Assembly: GCA_963827735.1 (NCBI GenBank) | Contig: CAWHBO010000001.1 | Coordinates: 43,219-107,218 of the forward strand | Direction: 5' to 3' | DNA from: CAWHBO01 sp963827735 | GTDB lineage: Bacteria; Patescibacteriota; Patescibacteriia; Patescibacteriales; UBA12075 | Length of the DNA: 64,000 nt | In this document: positions 7,952-15,890 of the stretch, piece after piece | Position numbering within the stretch: position 1 is the stretch's first letter | Layout: each line of letters opens with the position of its first letter | Notes under the pieces: generated by a model | Told to the model about the DNA's origin: nothing | The model's database searches: none | Seen by the model: only the letters and a program-made list of their open reading frames with translations | Position numbers and translations under genes: made by a program

Positions 7952-9232
7952 ATGCTAGACATAAAATACATCCGCGAAAACGTTGAAGAAATAAAAGCCA
8001 ATTGCAAAAACCGTCTCGCCAAAGTCGACATTGACGAATTGCTAAAATACGACGAACTGCGCCGCAAGATGGAAACGGAATTGGGGGAATTACGCGCCAA
8101 ACGCAACAGCGGTTCAAAATCAAAACCAAGTCCAGAGGAAATCCAAGCTATGAAGGAATTGGGCGAGAAAATAAAACAGCTGGAAGAAAATTTGGAGCCG
8201 GTAAAAGAAAAAGTCCGCGAATTGCTTATGGCTGTTCCGAATCTGACCCACTCTGACGTAGTTGTGAGTTTGAATGAAGACGATAATCCTGTGCTTGATA
8301 CGTTCATGGAACCGACAAAATTCGATTTTAAACCTTTAGACCATGTTGAGTTGGCGGAGCAATTGGACTTGATAGATTTTGACCGCGCGACCAAAGTAAG
8401 CGGAGCAAAATTTTATTACCTGAAAAACGAACTGGCCATCATGGAATTCGCGCTCATACAATATGCGCTTGAAAAAGTCGTAACTCACGGTTTTACACCC
8501 TTTGTAACACCAGACTTAGCGAGGCGCGAAGTGCTGGAAGGGCTTGGGTTTACGCCGCGCGGCGAATCAACGCAGATATATAACGTTGAAAATTCTGATT
8601 TATGCCTTATCGGAACAGCCGAAATAACGATGGGAGGGTACCATAAAGACGAGAATTTTAACGCAAATGATTTACCGAAAAAATATGTCGCAGTATCCCA
8701 CTGCTTTCGCACTGAAGCCGGCGCATATTCAAAATTTTCCAAAGGCATCTTTCGCGTCCATCAATTCACGAAGATTGAAATGTTTGAGTACGTGCTTCCG
8801 GAAAAAAGCGAAGACGCGCACAAAGAGCTTTTGGGCATTGAACGAGAAATTTTTGAAGGCCTTAAGATTCCATTCCGCGTGATTGATCATTGCACTGCCG
8901 ATTTGGGCGGACCGGCCATCAGGACATACGATCTGGAAGCTTGGATGCCGGGCAAGCCGGGTGTTGATGATAAATTGGGCAACTGGGCTGAAATAACATC
9001 AACCTCAAATTGTACGGATTACCAAGCCAGGGGACTCAACATAAAGTACAAGACAAAAAACAATGCTTCTGAATTCACGCATATGCTCAATGGAACCGCG
9101 ATCGCCGTTCCGCGGGCAATGATTGCCATCCTGGAAAATTACCAGCAAGCCGACGGCTCCGTGGTCATTCCGGAAGCTCTAAGGAAATATATGCCGGGGG
9201 GAGTCTCAATCATAAAAGAAAATAAAATATGA
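7952..9232 (+). CDS. serS: Seryl-tRNA synthetase
   Basis: Class II SerRS of 426 residues. The N-terminal tRNA-binding coiled coil spans roughly residues 1-105 (charged heptads through LGEKIKQLEENLEPVKEKV). The catalytic domain shows motif 2 CFRTEAGAYSKFSKGIFRVHQF near residue 250 and motif 3 LNGTAIAVPRAMIAILENYQ near residue 385. It ends in ATATGA, where the ATGA overlaps the start of ddl, so the two are translationally coupled. No Shine-Dalgarno precedes the ATG; a TATTGAAT repeat fills the space to lysS. Confidence 0.97.
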   Translation: MLDIKYIRENVEEIKANCKNRLAKVDIDELLKYDELRRKMETELGELRAKRNSGSKSKPSPEEIQAMKELGEKIKQLEENLEPVKEKVRELLMAVPNLTHSDVVVSLNEDDNPVLDTFMEPTKFDFKPLDHVELAEQLDLIDFDRATKVSGAKFYYLKNELAIMEFALIQYALEKVVTHGFTPFVTPDLARREVLEGLGFTPRGESTQIYNVENSDLCLIGTAEITMGGYHKDENFNANDLPKKYVAVSHCFRTEAGAYSKFSKGIFRVHQFTKIEMFEYVLPEKSEDAHKELLGIEREIFEGLKIPFRVIDHCTADLGGPAIRTYDLEAWMPGKPGVDDKLGNWAEITSTSNCTDYQARGLNIKYKTKNNASEFTHMLNGTAIAVPRAMIAILENYQQADGSVVIPEALRKYMPGGVSIIKENKI

Positions 9233-10290
9233 ACAAAATCCGACTCGCAGTCATTTTTGGCGGAAAATCAGGGGAACACGAAGTTTCATTGTCTTCCGCC
9301 TCTGCGGTTTTACAAGCACTGGATAAAAACAAATACGAAATCATCCCGGTCGCAATCACAAAAAACGGCGACTGGCTTTTTGGAGAAGACGGACAAAAAT
9401 ATATTGACCTGAACAAAAGCAAGGCCGGCAAAGAAGGGTCCATCAAAAACGATGATCCAGAAATTTTAAGTTTATCCCAATATAACCCCGGTTTTTATAA
9501 CTTTACAAAAGCGGTCAAAGAAAAAAAAATTGATTTGGTATTTCCCATCATCCATGGCCCATTCGGGGAAGATGGGCGCTTGCAGGGATTTTTGGATATC
9601 ATCGGCGCGCCGTACGTATTTTCCGGTGTCTTAGCGCACGCGATCGCGATGAACAAACCTAAAGCCAAAATCTTGGTAAAAAATTGCGGCGTCCCGACCC
9701 CGGATAGTCTGCTGGCTGGCAAGGATTATGATGTTGATGAAATCCTTAAAAGAATAAAATTCCCGATTTTCGTAAAACCGGCTGAACTCGGGTCTTCGGT
9801 CGGGGTTTCAATGATAAAAACGTCTGAAGATCTGAGATCAGGAATTGATGAAGCTTTGAGATACGGAAATGAAGTTTTACTTGAGGAATATATCAAGGGC
9901 AGGGAATTTACAGTAACCGTAATGGAAAGCGAAGAAATCAAGGCATTGGCTGTTACGGAAATTGTCCCGTTAATTTCAGAGTTCTATGATTATAAAGCCA
10001 AGTACGAGATTGGCGGAAGCAAACATGTCACCCCGGCTGATATTCCCAAAGAGATTGAAAATAAGCTAAAACAATATGCGGTAATCGTCTTCAAGGCGAT
10101 CGAGTGCAAAGACTTGGCGCGCGCTGACTTCATCTGGGACGAAACAAAAAATGAATGTTATTTCATTGAACTCAACACGATCCCGGGCATGACCGCCACC
10201 AGCCTGGCCCCGGAAGCCGCAAAATTAGCCGGATATAGTTTCACAGAATTCTTAGACGCTCTCATATCCAACAAAAACCGTTGCCAATGA
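9229..10290 (+). CDS. ddl: D-alanine--D-alanine ligase
   Basis: ATP-grasp ligase that makes the D-Ala-D-Ala dipeptide for peptidoglycan. 353 residues. Visible motifs: GGKSGEHEVSL at the N-terminus, the substrate-side HGPFGEDGRLQGFLD near residue 108, the ATP-binding KPAELGSSVGVSMI near residue 184, and the metal-binding ELNTIPGMTATS near residue 310. The start overlaps the serS stop by four bases (ATGA). Followed by the ftsQ-like gene, an arrangement recalling the dcw cell-wall cluster, although ftsA and ftsZ are absent here. Confidence 0.96.
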   Translation: MNKIRLAVIFGGKSGEHEVSLSSASAVLQALDKNKYEIIPVAITKNGDWLFGEDGQKYIDLNKSKAGKEGSIKNDDPEILSLSQYNPGFYNFTKAVKEKKIDLVFPIIHGPFGEDGRLQGFLDIIGAPYVFSGVLAHAIAMNKPKAKILVKNCGVPTPDSLLAGKDYDVDEILKRIKFPIFVKPAELGSSVGVSMIKTSEDLRSGIDEALRYGNEVLLEEYIKGREFTVTVMESEEIKALAVTEIVPLISEFYDYKAKYEIGGSKHVTPADIPKEIENKLKQYAVIVFKAIECKDLARADFIWDETKNECYFIELNTIPGMTATSLAPEAAKLAGYSFTEFLDALISNKNRCQ

Positions 10291-10347
10291 ATATTTAATT
10301 ATTAAAATATTGAATGGATATTGGATATTGAACATTGAATATTAATT
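10285..10347. repeat. TATTGAAT-family repeat, copy 2 (half element)
   Basis: Right-arm units ATTGAATGGATATTGGATATTGAACATTGAATATT fill the gap from the ddl stop to the next ATG. The left arm is short or lost. Confidence 0.7.
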
Positions 10348-10348
10348 T

Positions 10349-11236
10349 ATGCTGGCAAACAAATTCTTAAAACCGAAAAATCTGTATCGGAACAAAGGCA
10401 GCCTGAAATTCAGCGGCAGAGAATATGAAAATCCGTTTTTTGAAAACAAAAAAAAATTCAAAAGCGGTTTTAGTTTTAATTTTTCGTTGAGCCGAAGGAT
10501 AAAAATCCTTTTTTATGCTTGCCTGCTCGTCTTCATGGTTTTAACGGCCAGCGCGGCCTATTCCGGATATTTTGATATCAAGAACATAGAAATCACCGGC
10601 GACGGCCGTATAAACATTGACGATATCCGAAACATTATAAACGGCCAAACCAATGACAAATTTTTTCATATCATATCCCAAAAAAACATTTTTCTTTTTA
10701 ACACCCACGGGTTAAAACAGACACTGGAAAAAAAATATGTTTTTGACTCATTGGATATAAAAAAAGATTTTCCCGGCGCGTTGGTGGTGGTTTTTAAAGA
10801 AAAAACTTACGCCTTCATCTTGAAAGAAGATGAAAAATTCTTTTATGCCGATAAAGAGGGGACTGTCATAGACGAAATAAGCCCGTTGGAGGTTTCAAGC
10901 AAGGCATATCCGGTGGTAAGGAATGAATCACAAAACAAGACCACAGATGGCAAGATCAGTTTCAACGCAAGTTACATCGGTTTCGCGCTAGAGCTTTTTT
11001 CTGAAATCAAGAAATATCCGGATGATTTCAAGGTTGACAGCTTCATCGTTGATAATGACCTCAAATCCCTTAAGCTGGCGCTAACTGACGGTCCCAGGAT
11101 TTTTTTTAACACAGACAACAACATCGGTACCCAGGTGGATAAACTGCTTATCCTAAAAAGAGAAAAACTCAAGGATGCTTTCGTTAAAAAAGAATATATA
11201 GATCTTAGGTACGGCGAAAGCATATATTATAGATAA
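10349..11236 (+). CDS. ftsQ: FtsQ/DivIB-like cell division protein (POTRA domain)
   Basis: Single-pass membrane protein of 295 residues. A basic cytoplasmic N-terminus of about 50 residues is followed by one hydrophobic helix (KILFYACLLVFMVLTASAAY, residues 50-70) and an extracytoplasmic POTRA domain starting FDIKNIEITGDGRINIDDIR. The FtsQ beta region follows (KDFPGALVVVFKEKTYAFIL, YADKEGTVID). FtsQ links early and late divisome proteins. Position directly after ddl matches the usual murC/ddl-ftsQ order. The family is divergent, so the symbol is a good guess rather than proof. Confidence 0.82.
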   Translation: MLANKFLKPKNLYRNKGSLKFSGREYENPFFENKKKFKSGFSFNFSLSRRIKILFYACLLVFMVLTASAAYSGYFDIKNIEITGDGRINIDDIRNIINGQTNDKFFHIISQKNIFLFNTHGLKQTLEKKYVFDSLDIKKDFPGALVVVFKEKTYAFILKEDEKFFYADKEGTVIDEISPLEVSSKAYPVVRNESQNKTTDGKISFNASYIGFALELFSEIKKYPDDFKVDSFIVDNDLKSLKLALTDGPRIFFNTDNNIGTQVDKLLILKREKLKDAFVKKEYIDLRYGESIYYR

Positions 11237-11386
11237 GAGAATTAGCGGTATTAAAAGATTTTATAGGTGACAAATCCTTGCTATAGTGCTATAGTATTAT
11301 CATGATGACAAAAACATCAGGGGGACAAATGAACAGACTAAAAAAACAAATTAACTAATTAACTAATCCCTAATGAACTAAAACGT

Positions 11387-11566
11387 ATGTCAGACGGAAT
11401 GGAAATAGCTTTTAAAATTGTGTTTTTTCTCGCAGTCATAACTTTTTGCTTGGCAATTGTCGGAGTGTTCCTGCTGATTGTTAAAATCATCTTCCTGTTC
11501 ATGCCAAGCTTTGTGCTGATGGGCATCAAATTCGCTCCGACGGCGTCAGCTTTGCTTACTCAATGA
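11387..11566 (+). CDS. Small hydrophobic membrane protein, 59 aa
   Basis: Begins MSDGMEIAFKIVFFLAVITF and continues through a long hydrophobic stretch (residues 8-40) to a second, less hydrophobic segment ending ALLTQ. One or two membrane helices, no recognised family. The frame is intact from ATG 11387 to TGA 11566, and the stop codon touches the dif-like palindrome at 11565-11598. There is no clear Shine-Dalgarno. It may be a real small protein or a chance frame; the strong hydrophobic bias and the downstream terminator favour a gene. Confidence 0.5.
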   Translation: MSDGMEIAFKIVFFLAVITFCLAIVGVFLLIVKIIFLFMPSFVLMGIKFAPTASALLTQ

Positions 11567-11567
11567 T

Positions 11568-11595
11568 ACTTCGCTTAATCTACATTATGCGAAGT
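11568..11595. other. dif-like recombination site (11-6-11)
   Basis: ACTTCGCTTAA, six-base centre TCTACA, TTATGCGAAGT: two 11-bp arms in inverted order around a 6-bp spacer, the architecture of XerC/XerD dif sites. The inner TAA...TTATG bases match dif half-sites. The palindrome extends to 11565-11598. A further exact arm (ACTTCGCATAA) lies at 11849-11859, in front of the adjacent recombinase gene. Confidence 0.6.
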
Positions 11596-11610
11596 ATCAA
11601 ATATTGGAAT

Positions 11611-11635
11611 AGCCCTTCATTACAAGGGCTTTTTG
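11611..11635 (+). terminator. Intrinsic terminator
   Basis: Stem AGCCCTT / AAGGGCT with loop CATTAC, followed by TTTTTG. It ends the unit with the 59-aa ORF. Confidence 0.8.
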
Positions 11636-11680
11636 TTATCACCTATTTTAACATTTAACAGATTTACATTAAATTTAAAC

Positions 11681-11790
11681 AAATATTCAATACTCAATAT
11701 TCATTCAATACTTTTATATATTAATAATCATTGAATATTAAAATATTTAGATATTGAATGGTTATTGAATATTGAATATTGGATATTTAA
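11681..11790. repeat. TATTGAAT inverted-repeat element, copy 3
   Basis: Left arm AATATTCAATACTCAATATTC and right arm GAATGGTTATTGAATATTG around an AT-only centre. It lies between the terminator and the promoter of the recombinase gene. Confidence 0.75.
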
Positions 11791-11808
11791 ATATATTTTA
11801 AATAATTT

Positions 11809-11837
11809 TTGATATCTCCCCCACCTTATGCTATTAT
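11809..11837 (+). promoter_or_regulatory. Promoter of the Xer recombinase gene
   Basis: TTGATA (11809-11814), 17-bp spacer, TATTAT (11832-11837). The predicted start of transcription is near 11844, just before the ACTTCGCATAA arm at 11849-11859, so recombinase binding there could repress its own gene. Confidence 0.6.
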
Positions 11838-11870
11838 TACTATACGACACTTCGCATAATATAAACAGCC

Positions 11871-12836
11871 ATGATCAACAAAAATAAACCCATAATTGAA
11901 CATCTTACAGACTATCTTGATCATCTTGAGATTGAAAGAGGCTTAAGCTCAAAAACTCAGGAGAACTACTCCCGGTTTTTAAACAAATTCTTCAACTGGC
12001 TGACAGACCAGAATCTGGATAAGCTAAAACCGGAAAAACTGGACGCTAACCATGTCTGGAAATATCGTATTTTTTTATCCAGGCATACTGACCCGAAATC
12101 CGGCAAACCTCTCAAGAAAACCACGCAGAATTATTACCTGATTGCCTTAAGGAGTCTGCTGGAATTTTTTGTTGAAAAAAATATTTCTTCTCTTTCCCCT
12201 TCTTCAGTCAAACTTGCCAAAGACAAATCAGACAAGCAGGTTAAATTTTTAAATTTAAGCCAGTTGGAAAAATTGCTGCTGGCTCCTGATATTTACAACC
12301 TTCAAGGCCTGAGGGATCGCGCAATCTTGGAAACGCTTTTTTCCACCGGTTTGCGCGTGGCAGAACTTACCGGTCTTAACCGCGAACAGATAAAGATAAA
12401 AAAAATCACCGAAGAGCTTGAGCTTTCGGTGACCGGCAAAGGCCAAAAGGTCCGTACGGTGTATTTTTCAACCAGAGCCGTCAAATATCTTAAAGCTTAC
12501 CTGGATAAGCGCAATGACATTGATCCGGCGCTTTTTATAAATTATAAGCGCGGAGCCGAAAATTCTTCTGAAACCCGGCGCTTAAGCTCCCGCAGTATTG
12601 AAGATATCGTCAAAAAATATGTAAAAATCGCAGGTCTGCCCATCCTCACCACGCCTCACACTCTCAGGCACTCATTTGCCACGGATTTGCTGGCTCAAGG
12701 CGTAGACCTAAGGCTGGTTCAAGAATTTCTTGGCCATCAAAACATTTCCACCACGCAGATATATACCCATGTAACGAACAAGCAGCTTAAGGACGTCCAT
12801 AGGAACCTACACGGAGGTAAAAAAATCAAAGAATAA
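11871..12836 (+). CDS. xerD: Tyrosine recombinase XerC/XerD-type
   Basis: Site-specific recombinase of 321 residues that resolves chromosome dimers at dif. The N-terminal SAM-like DNA-binding domain (LTDYLDHLEIERGLSSKTQENYSR) occupies about residues 1-115. The catalytic domain carries the full pentad: Arg in STGLRVAELTGL, Lys in GKGQKVRTVYF, HTLRH, the following His in EFLGHQNISTTQ, and the nucleophile Tyr in IYTHV. It is the only Xer-type gene in the window and lies beside a dif-like site, as for single-recombinase systems such as XerS or XerH. XerC versus XerD cannot be decided, so the symbol is nominal. Confidence 0.93.
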   Translation: MINKNKPIIEHLTDYLDHLEIERGLSSKTQENYSRFLNKFFNWLTDQNLDKLKPEKLDANHVWKYRIFLSRHTDPKSGKPLKKTTQNYYLIALRSLLEFFVEKNISSLSPSSVKLAKDKSDKQVKFLNLSQLEKLLLAPDIYNLQGLRDRAILETLFSTGLRVAELTGLNREQIKIKKITEELELSVTGKGQKVRTVYFSTRAVKYLKAYLDKRNDIDPALFINYKRGAENSSETRRLSSRSIEDIVKKYVKIAGLPILTTPHTLRHSFATDLLAQGVDLRLVQEFLGHQNISTTQIYTHVTNKQLKDVHRNLHGGKKIKE

Positions 12837-12842
12837 AAAAGT

Positions 12843-12866
12843 AGAGACGAGGCATGCCTCGTCTCT
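12843..12866. terminator. 24-bp perfect palindrome, bidirectional terminator
   Basis: AGAGACGAGGCA followed by its exact reverse complement, between convergent genes. It overlaps the last base of the stop codon of the M23 gene. The AGACGAGGCATGCCTCGTCT core resembles a palindrome dispersed in several unrelated bacterial phyla (recollection, not checked). Confidence 0.65.
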
Positions 12867-14134
12867 TACGGTAAGTACCCGAGCGGATCAACCGGTATGC
12901 CATTCAATCTTGATTCAAAATGCAGATGCGAACCGGTTGTCAATCCTCCTGCCCCCACTGTTCCCGGAAAGCCGCCGGAAAGCCCAATTTTCTGTCCTTG
13001 AACCACATATTCATCTTCTTTAACATAAACTTCTGAAACATGGCCATAGACCGTTGAAAGACCGTCGCCATGCACCAGCATGATATAAGCGTAATTTTTT
13101 GTACCGTCAAATTTTACTTTAGCCACATAGCCGGAAGCCGCGGCTTTGACGACTGTCCCCTGCGCCGCTCTGACATCAATCGCAGGATGTTCAAAAATAT
13201 TTCTAAAAGGATAATCCGGATCATGAAAGTAAGCGGTAACGGTATTCTTTGTTACCGGCCAAATCATGCCGTTCTCATTGAATTGCAGTTTCTCTCCTCC
13301 AAGTTGAGCAAGCTTGGCTCTGGCAAGCTTTTCCATGTTGGAAATCTCTGCCGCCGCGTCCTCCTGCTCTTTTTTGGCTTGCGCCAAAAGGCGCTGATAC
13401 TCTTTTTCAGATTTCCCGACCTGATCCAAAAGGTATATTTTCGTATCTTTTTCTCCAAGTAGATTATTCTGCTTGTCAACCAATTCTTTTTTTAAGGCAA
13501 GCAAGCTTTCATTTTGTTTGTTTAAATTTGCCTTGTTATTTTCCATCTGCCTCTGCATTTTTTCAAGCGCTGCCAAGCTGTCCCCCAAATTTTCGTTAAT
13601 ATCTTCCAAATATTTCGTCTGACTTAAAAAATCAGCCAATGAATCGTTAAGAAGCAAAATTTCCAGTGAAGTGACATTATCTTGCTGGTATAAAATCTTA
13701 AGAACATTTTTGATGTGATCTTTTTCTTTTGATATTTCCGCTTCTTTCCCCGCGATTTCAATGTCCGTTTTTTTCATTTGCAGTTGAGTGGCGTTGATAT
13801 CAGTTTCCGTAAGCTCAACATCAAGCTCGGCCTTCGCAGTCCGATTATCCAGAATCGCCATCTGATTCTTAAGGCTGGCTTTTTCAAGCTGTTTCTGCTG
13901 AATCTGTTTTGAATACTCCGCTTGCTTATCCTGAATTTTTTTTATCTCTTGTTGTTTATCCTGAATCCCGTTGTTGATTTCTTTGATTTGATTGTTTATG
14001 ATTTCGTCTTCAGGAGTTAGATATTCTTCCTCCGCTCCCTCGCAAAACAAAACACCGTCTTTGTAAGGAACGGTTAAAATCGCGATGATTCCCAAGATTA
14101 TCAAAAAATTAGCTAAAGTAAATTTTTTTAGCAT
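12866..14134 (-). CDS. EnvC-like M23 (LytM) peptidase with coiled coil
   Basis: Secreted murein hydrolase or hydrolase activator, 422 residues. An N-terminal hydrophobic signal/anchor (residues 5-25) is followed by a long coiled coil (about residues 35-285, Glu/Lys/Gln-rich, as in EnvC and PcsB) and a C-terminal LytM domain. The zinc ligands are present: HPAIDV (H-x3-D) near residue 318 and HLHFE (H-x-H) near residue 403; GHVSEVYV also matches. It therefore may be an active endopeptidase rather than a degenerate EnvC. Likely acts in cell separation. It stands alone, convergent with the recombinase. Confidence 0.92.
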   Translation of the reverse strand: MLKKFTLANFLIILGIIAILTVPYKDGVLFCEGAEEEYLTPEDEIINNQIKEINNGIQDKQQEIKKIQDKQAEYSKQIQQKQLEKASLKNQMAILDNRTAKAELDVELTETDINATQLQMKKTDIEIAGKEAEISKEKDHIKNVLKILYQQDNVTSLEILLLNDSLADFLSQTKYLEDINENLGDSLAALEKMQRQMENNKANLNKQNESLLALKKELVDKQNNLLGEKDTKIYLLDQVGKSEKEYQRLLAQAKKEQEDAAAEISNMEKLARAKLAQLGGEKLQFNENGMIWPVTKNTVTAYFHDPDYPFRNIFEHPAIDVRAAQGTVVKAAASGYVAKVKFDGTKNYAYIMLVHGDGLSTVYGHVSEVYVKEDEYVVQGQKIGLSGGFPGTVGAGGLTTGSHLHFESRLNGIPVDPLGYLP

Positions 14135-14261
14135 ATAATTTTTACAATTTATATTCTCTATTATAACATTTTTTAAAGAAAATAAAAAATAAGCCTGCTT
14201 TGAACAGTCTTATTTTTCTAAAAATATTAATCTCAAAGCTAAAATTTAGCAATGGCTTTTT

Positions 14262-15704
14262 TTATTCTCTCTCGCGAGCTTTCTTACCCAAAATTTCCGC
14301 CACATCAAAAGGTCCCGGACTGGCCTTTTGCCCGGTCAGAGCCACCCTCATCGGCCACAGATAATCCCCTACTTTCAATTCCTGCGGCTTGATATATGAC
14401 ATCAGACATTCCTCAATGGAGTCATTTGTCCAATCTTCTTCAGGTATTTTTTCCAAAAGCTCTGCAACTGTTTTTAAGTTATGCGCCACTTCCTCTGCTG
14501 TTAATTTTTTCCAAATCAAAAGATCCTTATCATAAACCAATTTATCAAGAAAAAAGAACTCGCTTAAATCCTTGATATCTATCAGGCGTTTCAATCTCTC
14601 TTGTTCCAGTTTTATAATTTTCTTTGCGAAATCAAATGTCTGCCGGTTGGCATCTTTGGTTTTGGAAAAATTTTCTTGGATAAAAGGAAGGCATTTTTTC
14701 GTAAGTTCATCCGCATCCATTTTTCTGATATAATAGCCGTTTAAATAGTCAAGCTTTTCAAGATCAAAAACCGCCGGGCTTGTACCCATGTCTTCAGTTT
14801 TGAATTGTTCAAGCAGATCAGTCAAAGAAAAAATTTCTTGATCGGATTTTGGCCGCCAGCCGAGCAAAACGCAGAAATTTATCAAAGTCTCAACCAGATA
14901 TCCTTTATCGCGAAAATCTTCCACCGACACATCGCCATGCCGCTTGCTTAACTTTCCGCCTTCTTTGTTCAAAGTTACCGGCAGATGCAAAAACTTTGGC
15001 GGTTCCCAGCCGAATGATTGATACAGCAAAATATTCTTGGGAAATGAAGGCAGCCACTCGTCGCCTCGAAGGACCATGGTGATTTCCATGAGCGTATCAT
15101 CAACCACATTTGCAAACTGGTAAGTCGGCATACCATCGGATTTTATCAGCACTTGATCTTCCATTTCTTCAGCTTTGAATGTTATATCTCCTCTCAGTTC
15201 ATCTTTAACAGTAACTGCGCCCTCCAATGGCATTTTTTGTCTGATAACATAGCTCTCCCCTGCTTTGATCCGCCTTTCAACTTCTTCTTTGCTTAAATTC
15301 CGGCAAACTCGGTCGTATCTCGGCGGCAGCTTATTTTCTTGCTGCTTGGTCCGCATTTCTTCCAATCTTTCGGAGGTACAAAAACAATGATAGGCTTCGC
15401 CTTTTTCAAGCAGTACATCTTTGTACTTATCATAAATTTCTCTACGTTCACTTTGCCTATATGGACCGAATTTTCCGCCCACATCCGGACCCTCATCCCA
15501 TTTCAGGCCCGCCCATTTCAAGACATCAATCAATTTTTCCTCACTGCCTTCAACTTTTCGTTTTTGATCCGTATCTTCAATGCGCAGGATGAATTCACCG
15601 CCCTGGGATCTGGCCGTTAAATACGCGAAAAGAGCAGTCCTAAGGCCGCCGATATGAAGATTTCCGGTTGGAGAGGGAGCGAAACGAGTTTTTATTTTTG
15701 ACAT
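14262..15704 (-). CDS. gltX: Glutamyl-tRNA synthetase
   Basis: Class I GluRS of 480 residues. The HIGH-equivalent is in TRFAPSPTGNLHIGGLRTALF at the N-terminus and the KMSKS-equivalent is KLSKRHGDVSV near residue 253. The zinc-like insert region has CFCTSERLEEMR, and a C-terminal helical anticodon-binding domain follows. The window carries a tRNA-Gln gene; whether this enzyme also mischarges tRNA-Gln (GatCAB route) cannot be seen from here. The gene starts with ATG and has no good Shine-Dalgarno. Confidence 0.97.
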   Translation of the reverse strand: MSKIKTRFAPSPTGNLHIGGLRTALFAYLTARSQGGEFILRIEDTDQKRKVEGSEEKLIDVLKWAGLKWDEGPDVGGKFGPYRQSERREIYDKYKDVLLEKGEAYHCFCTSERLEEMRTKQQENKLPPRYDRVCRNLSKEEVERRIKAGESYVIRQKMPLEGAVTVKDELRGDITFKAEEMEDQVLIKSDGMPTYQFANVVDDTLMEITMVLRGDEWLPSFPKNILLYQSFGWEPPKFLHLPVTLNKEGGKLSKRHGDVSVEDFRDKGYLVETLINFCVLLGWRPKSDQEIFSLTDLLEQFKTEDMGTSPAVFDLEKLDYLNGYYIRKMDADELTKKCLPFIQENFSKTKDANRQTFDFAKKIIKLEQERLKRLIDIKDLSEFFFLDKLVYDKDLLIWKKLTAEEVAHNLKTVAELLEKIPEEDWTNDSIEECLMSYIKPQELKVGDYLWPMRVALTGQKASPGPFDVAEILGKKARERE

Positions 15705-15795
15705 AAGCTATGTATTTGCAATTTATTAAGTTGTTATATACTATAATATTTTAGAGAAATTTTCAAGGTTGCAGAAAAATACTTTATAATTACTT

Positions 15796-15890
15796 AATAT
15801 TCAATAATTAATATTCAATCAATATTTAAATATTTAAATGATCATTAATTCATTGATTATTGAATGGTCATTGAATATTGAATATTTAAA
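15796..15890. repeat. TATTGAAT inverted-repeat element, copy 4
   Basis: Left arm AATATTCAATAATTAATATTC and right arm GAATGGTCATTGAATATTGAATATT. The right end abuts the TAA stop of the WecG-Nudix gene (minus strand). Confidence 0.8.

Noticed and set aside
7952..12836. UGA recoding for the whole window
   Set aside because: serS, ddl and the 59-aa ORF end in TGA at family-typical ends; only the terminal argH fragment has an in-frame TGA.
13070..13462. Long antisense ORFs, for example within the M23, acetate-CoA ligase, typA and VirD4-like genes
   Set aside because: They are shadows of strongly conserved genes on the other strand and show no family resemblance.
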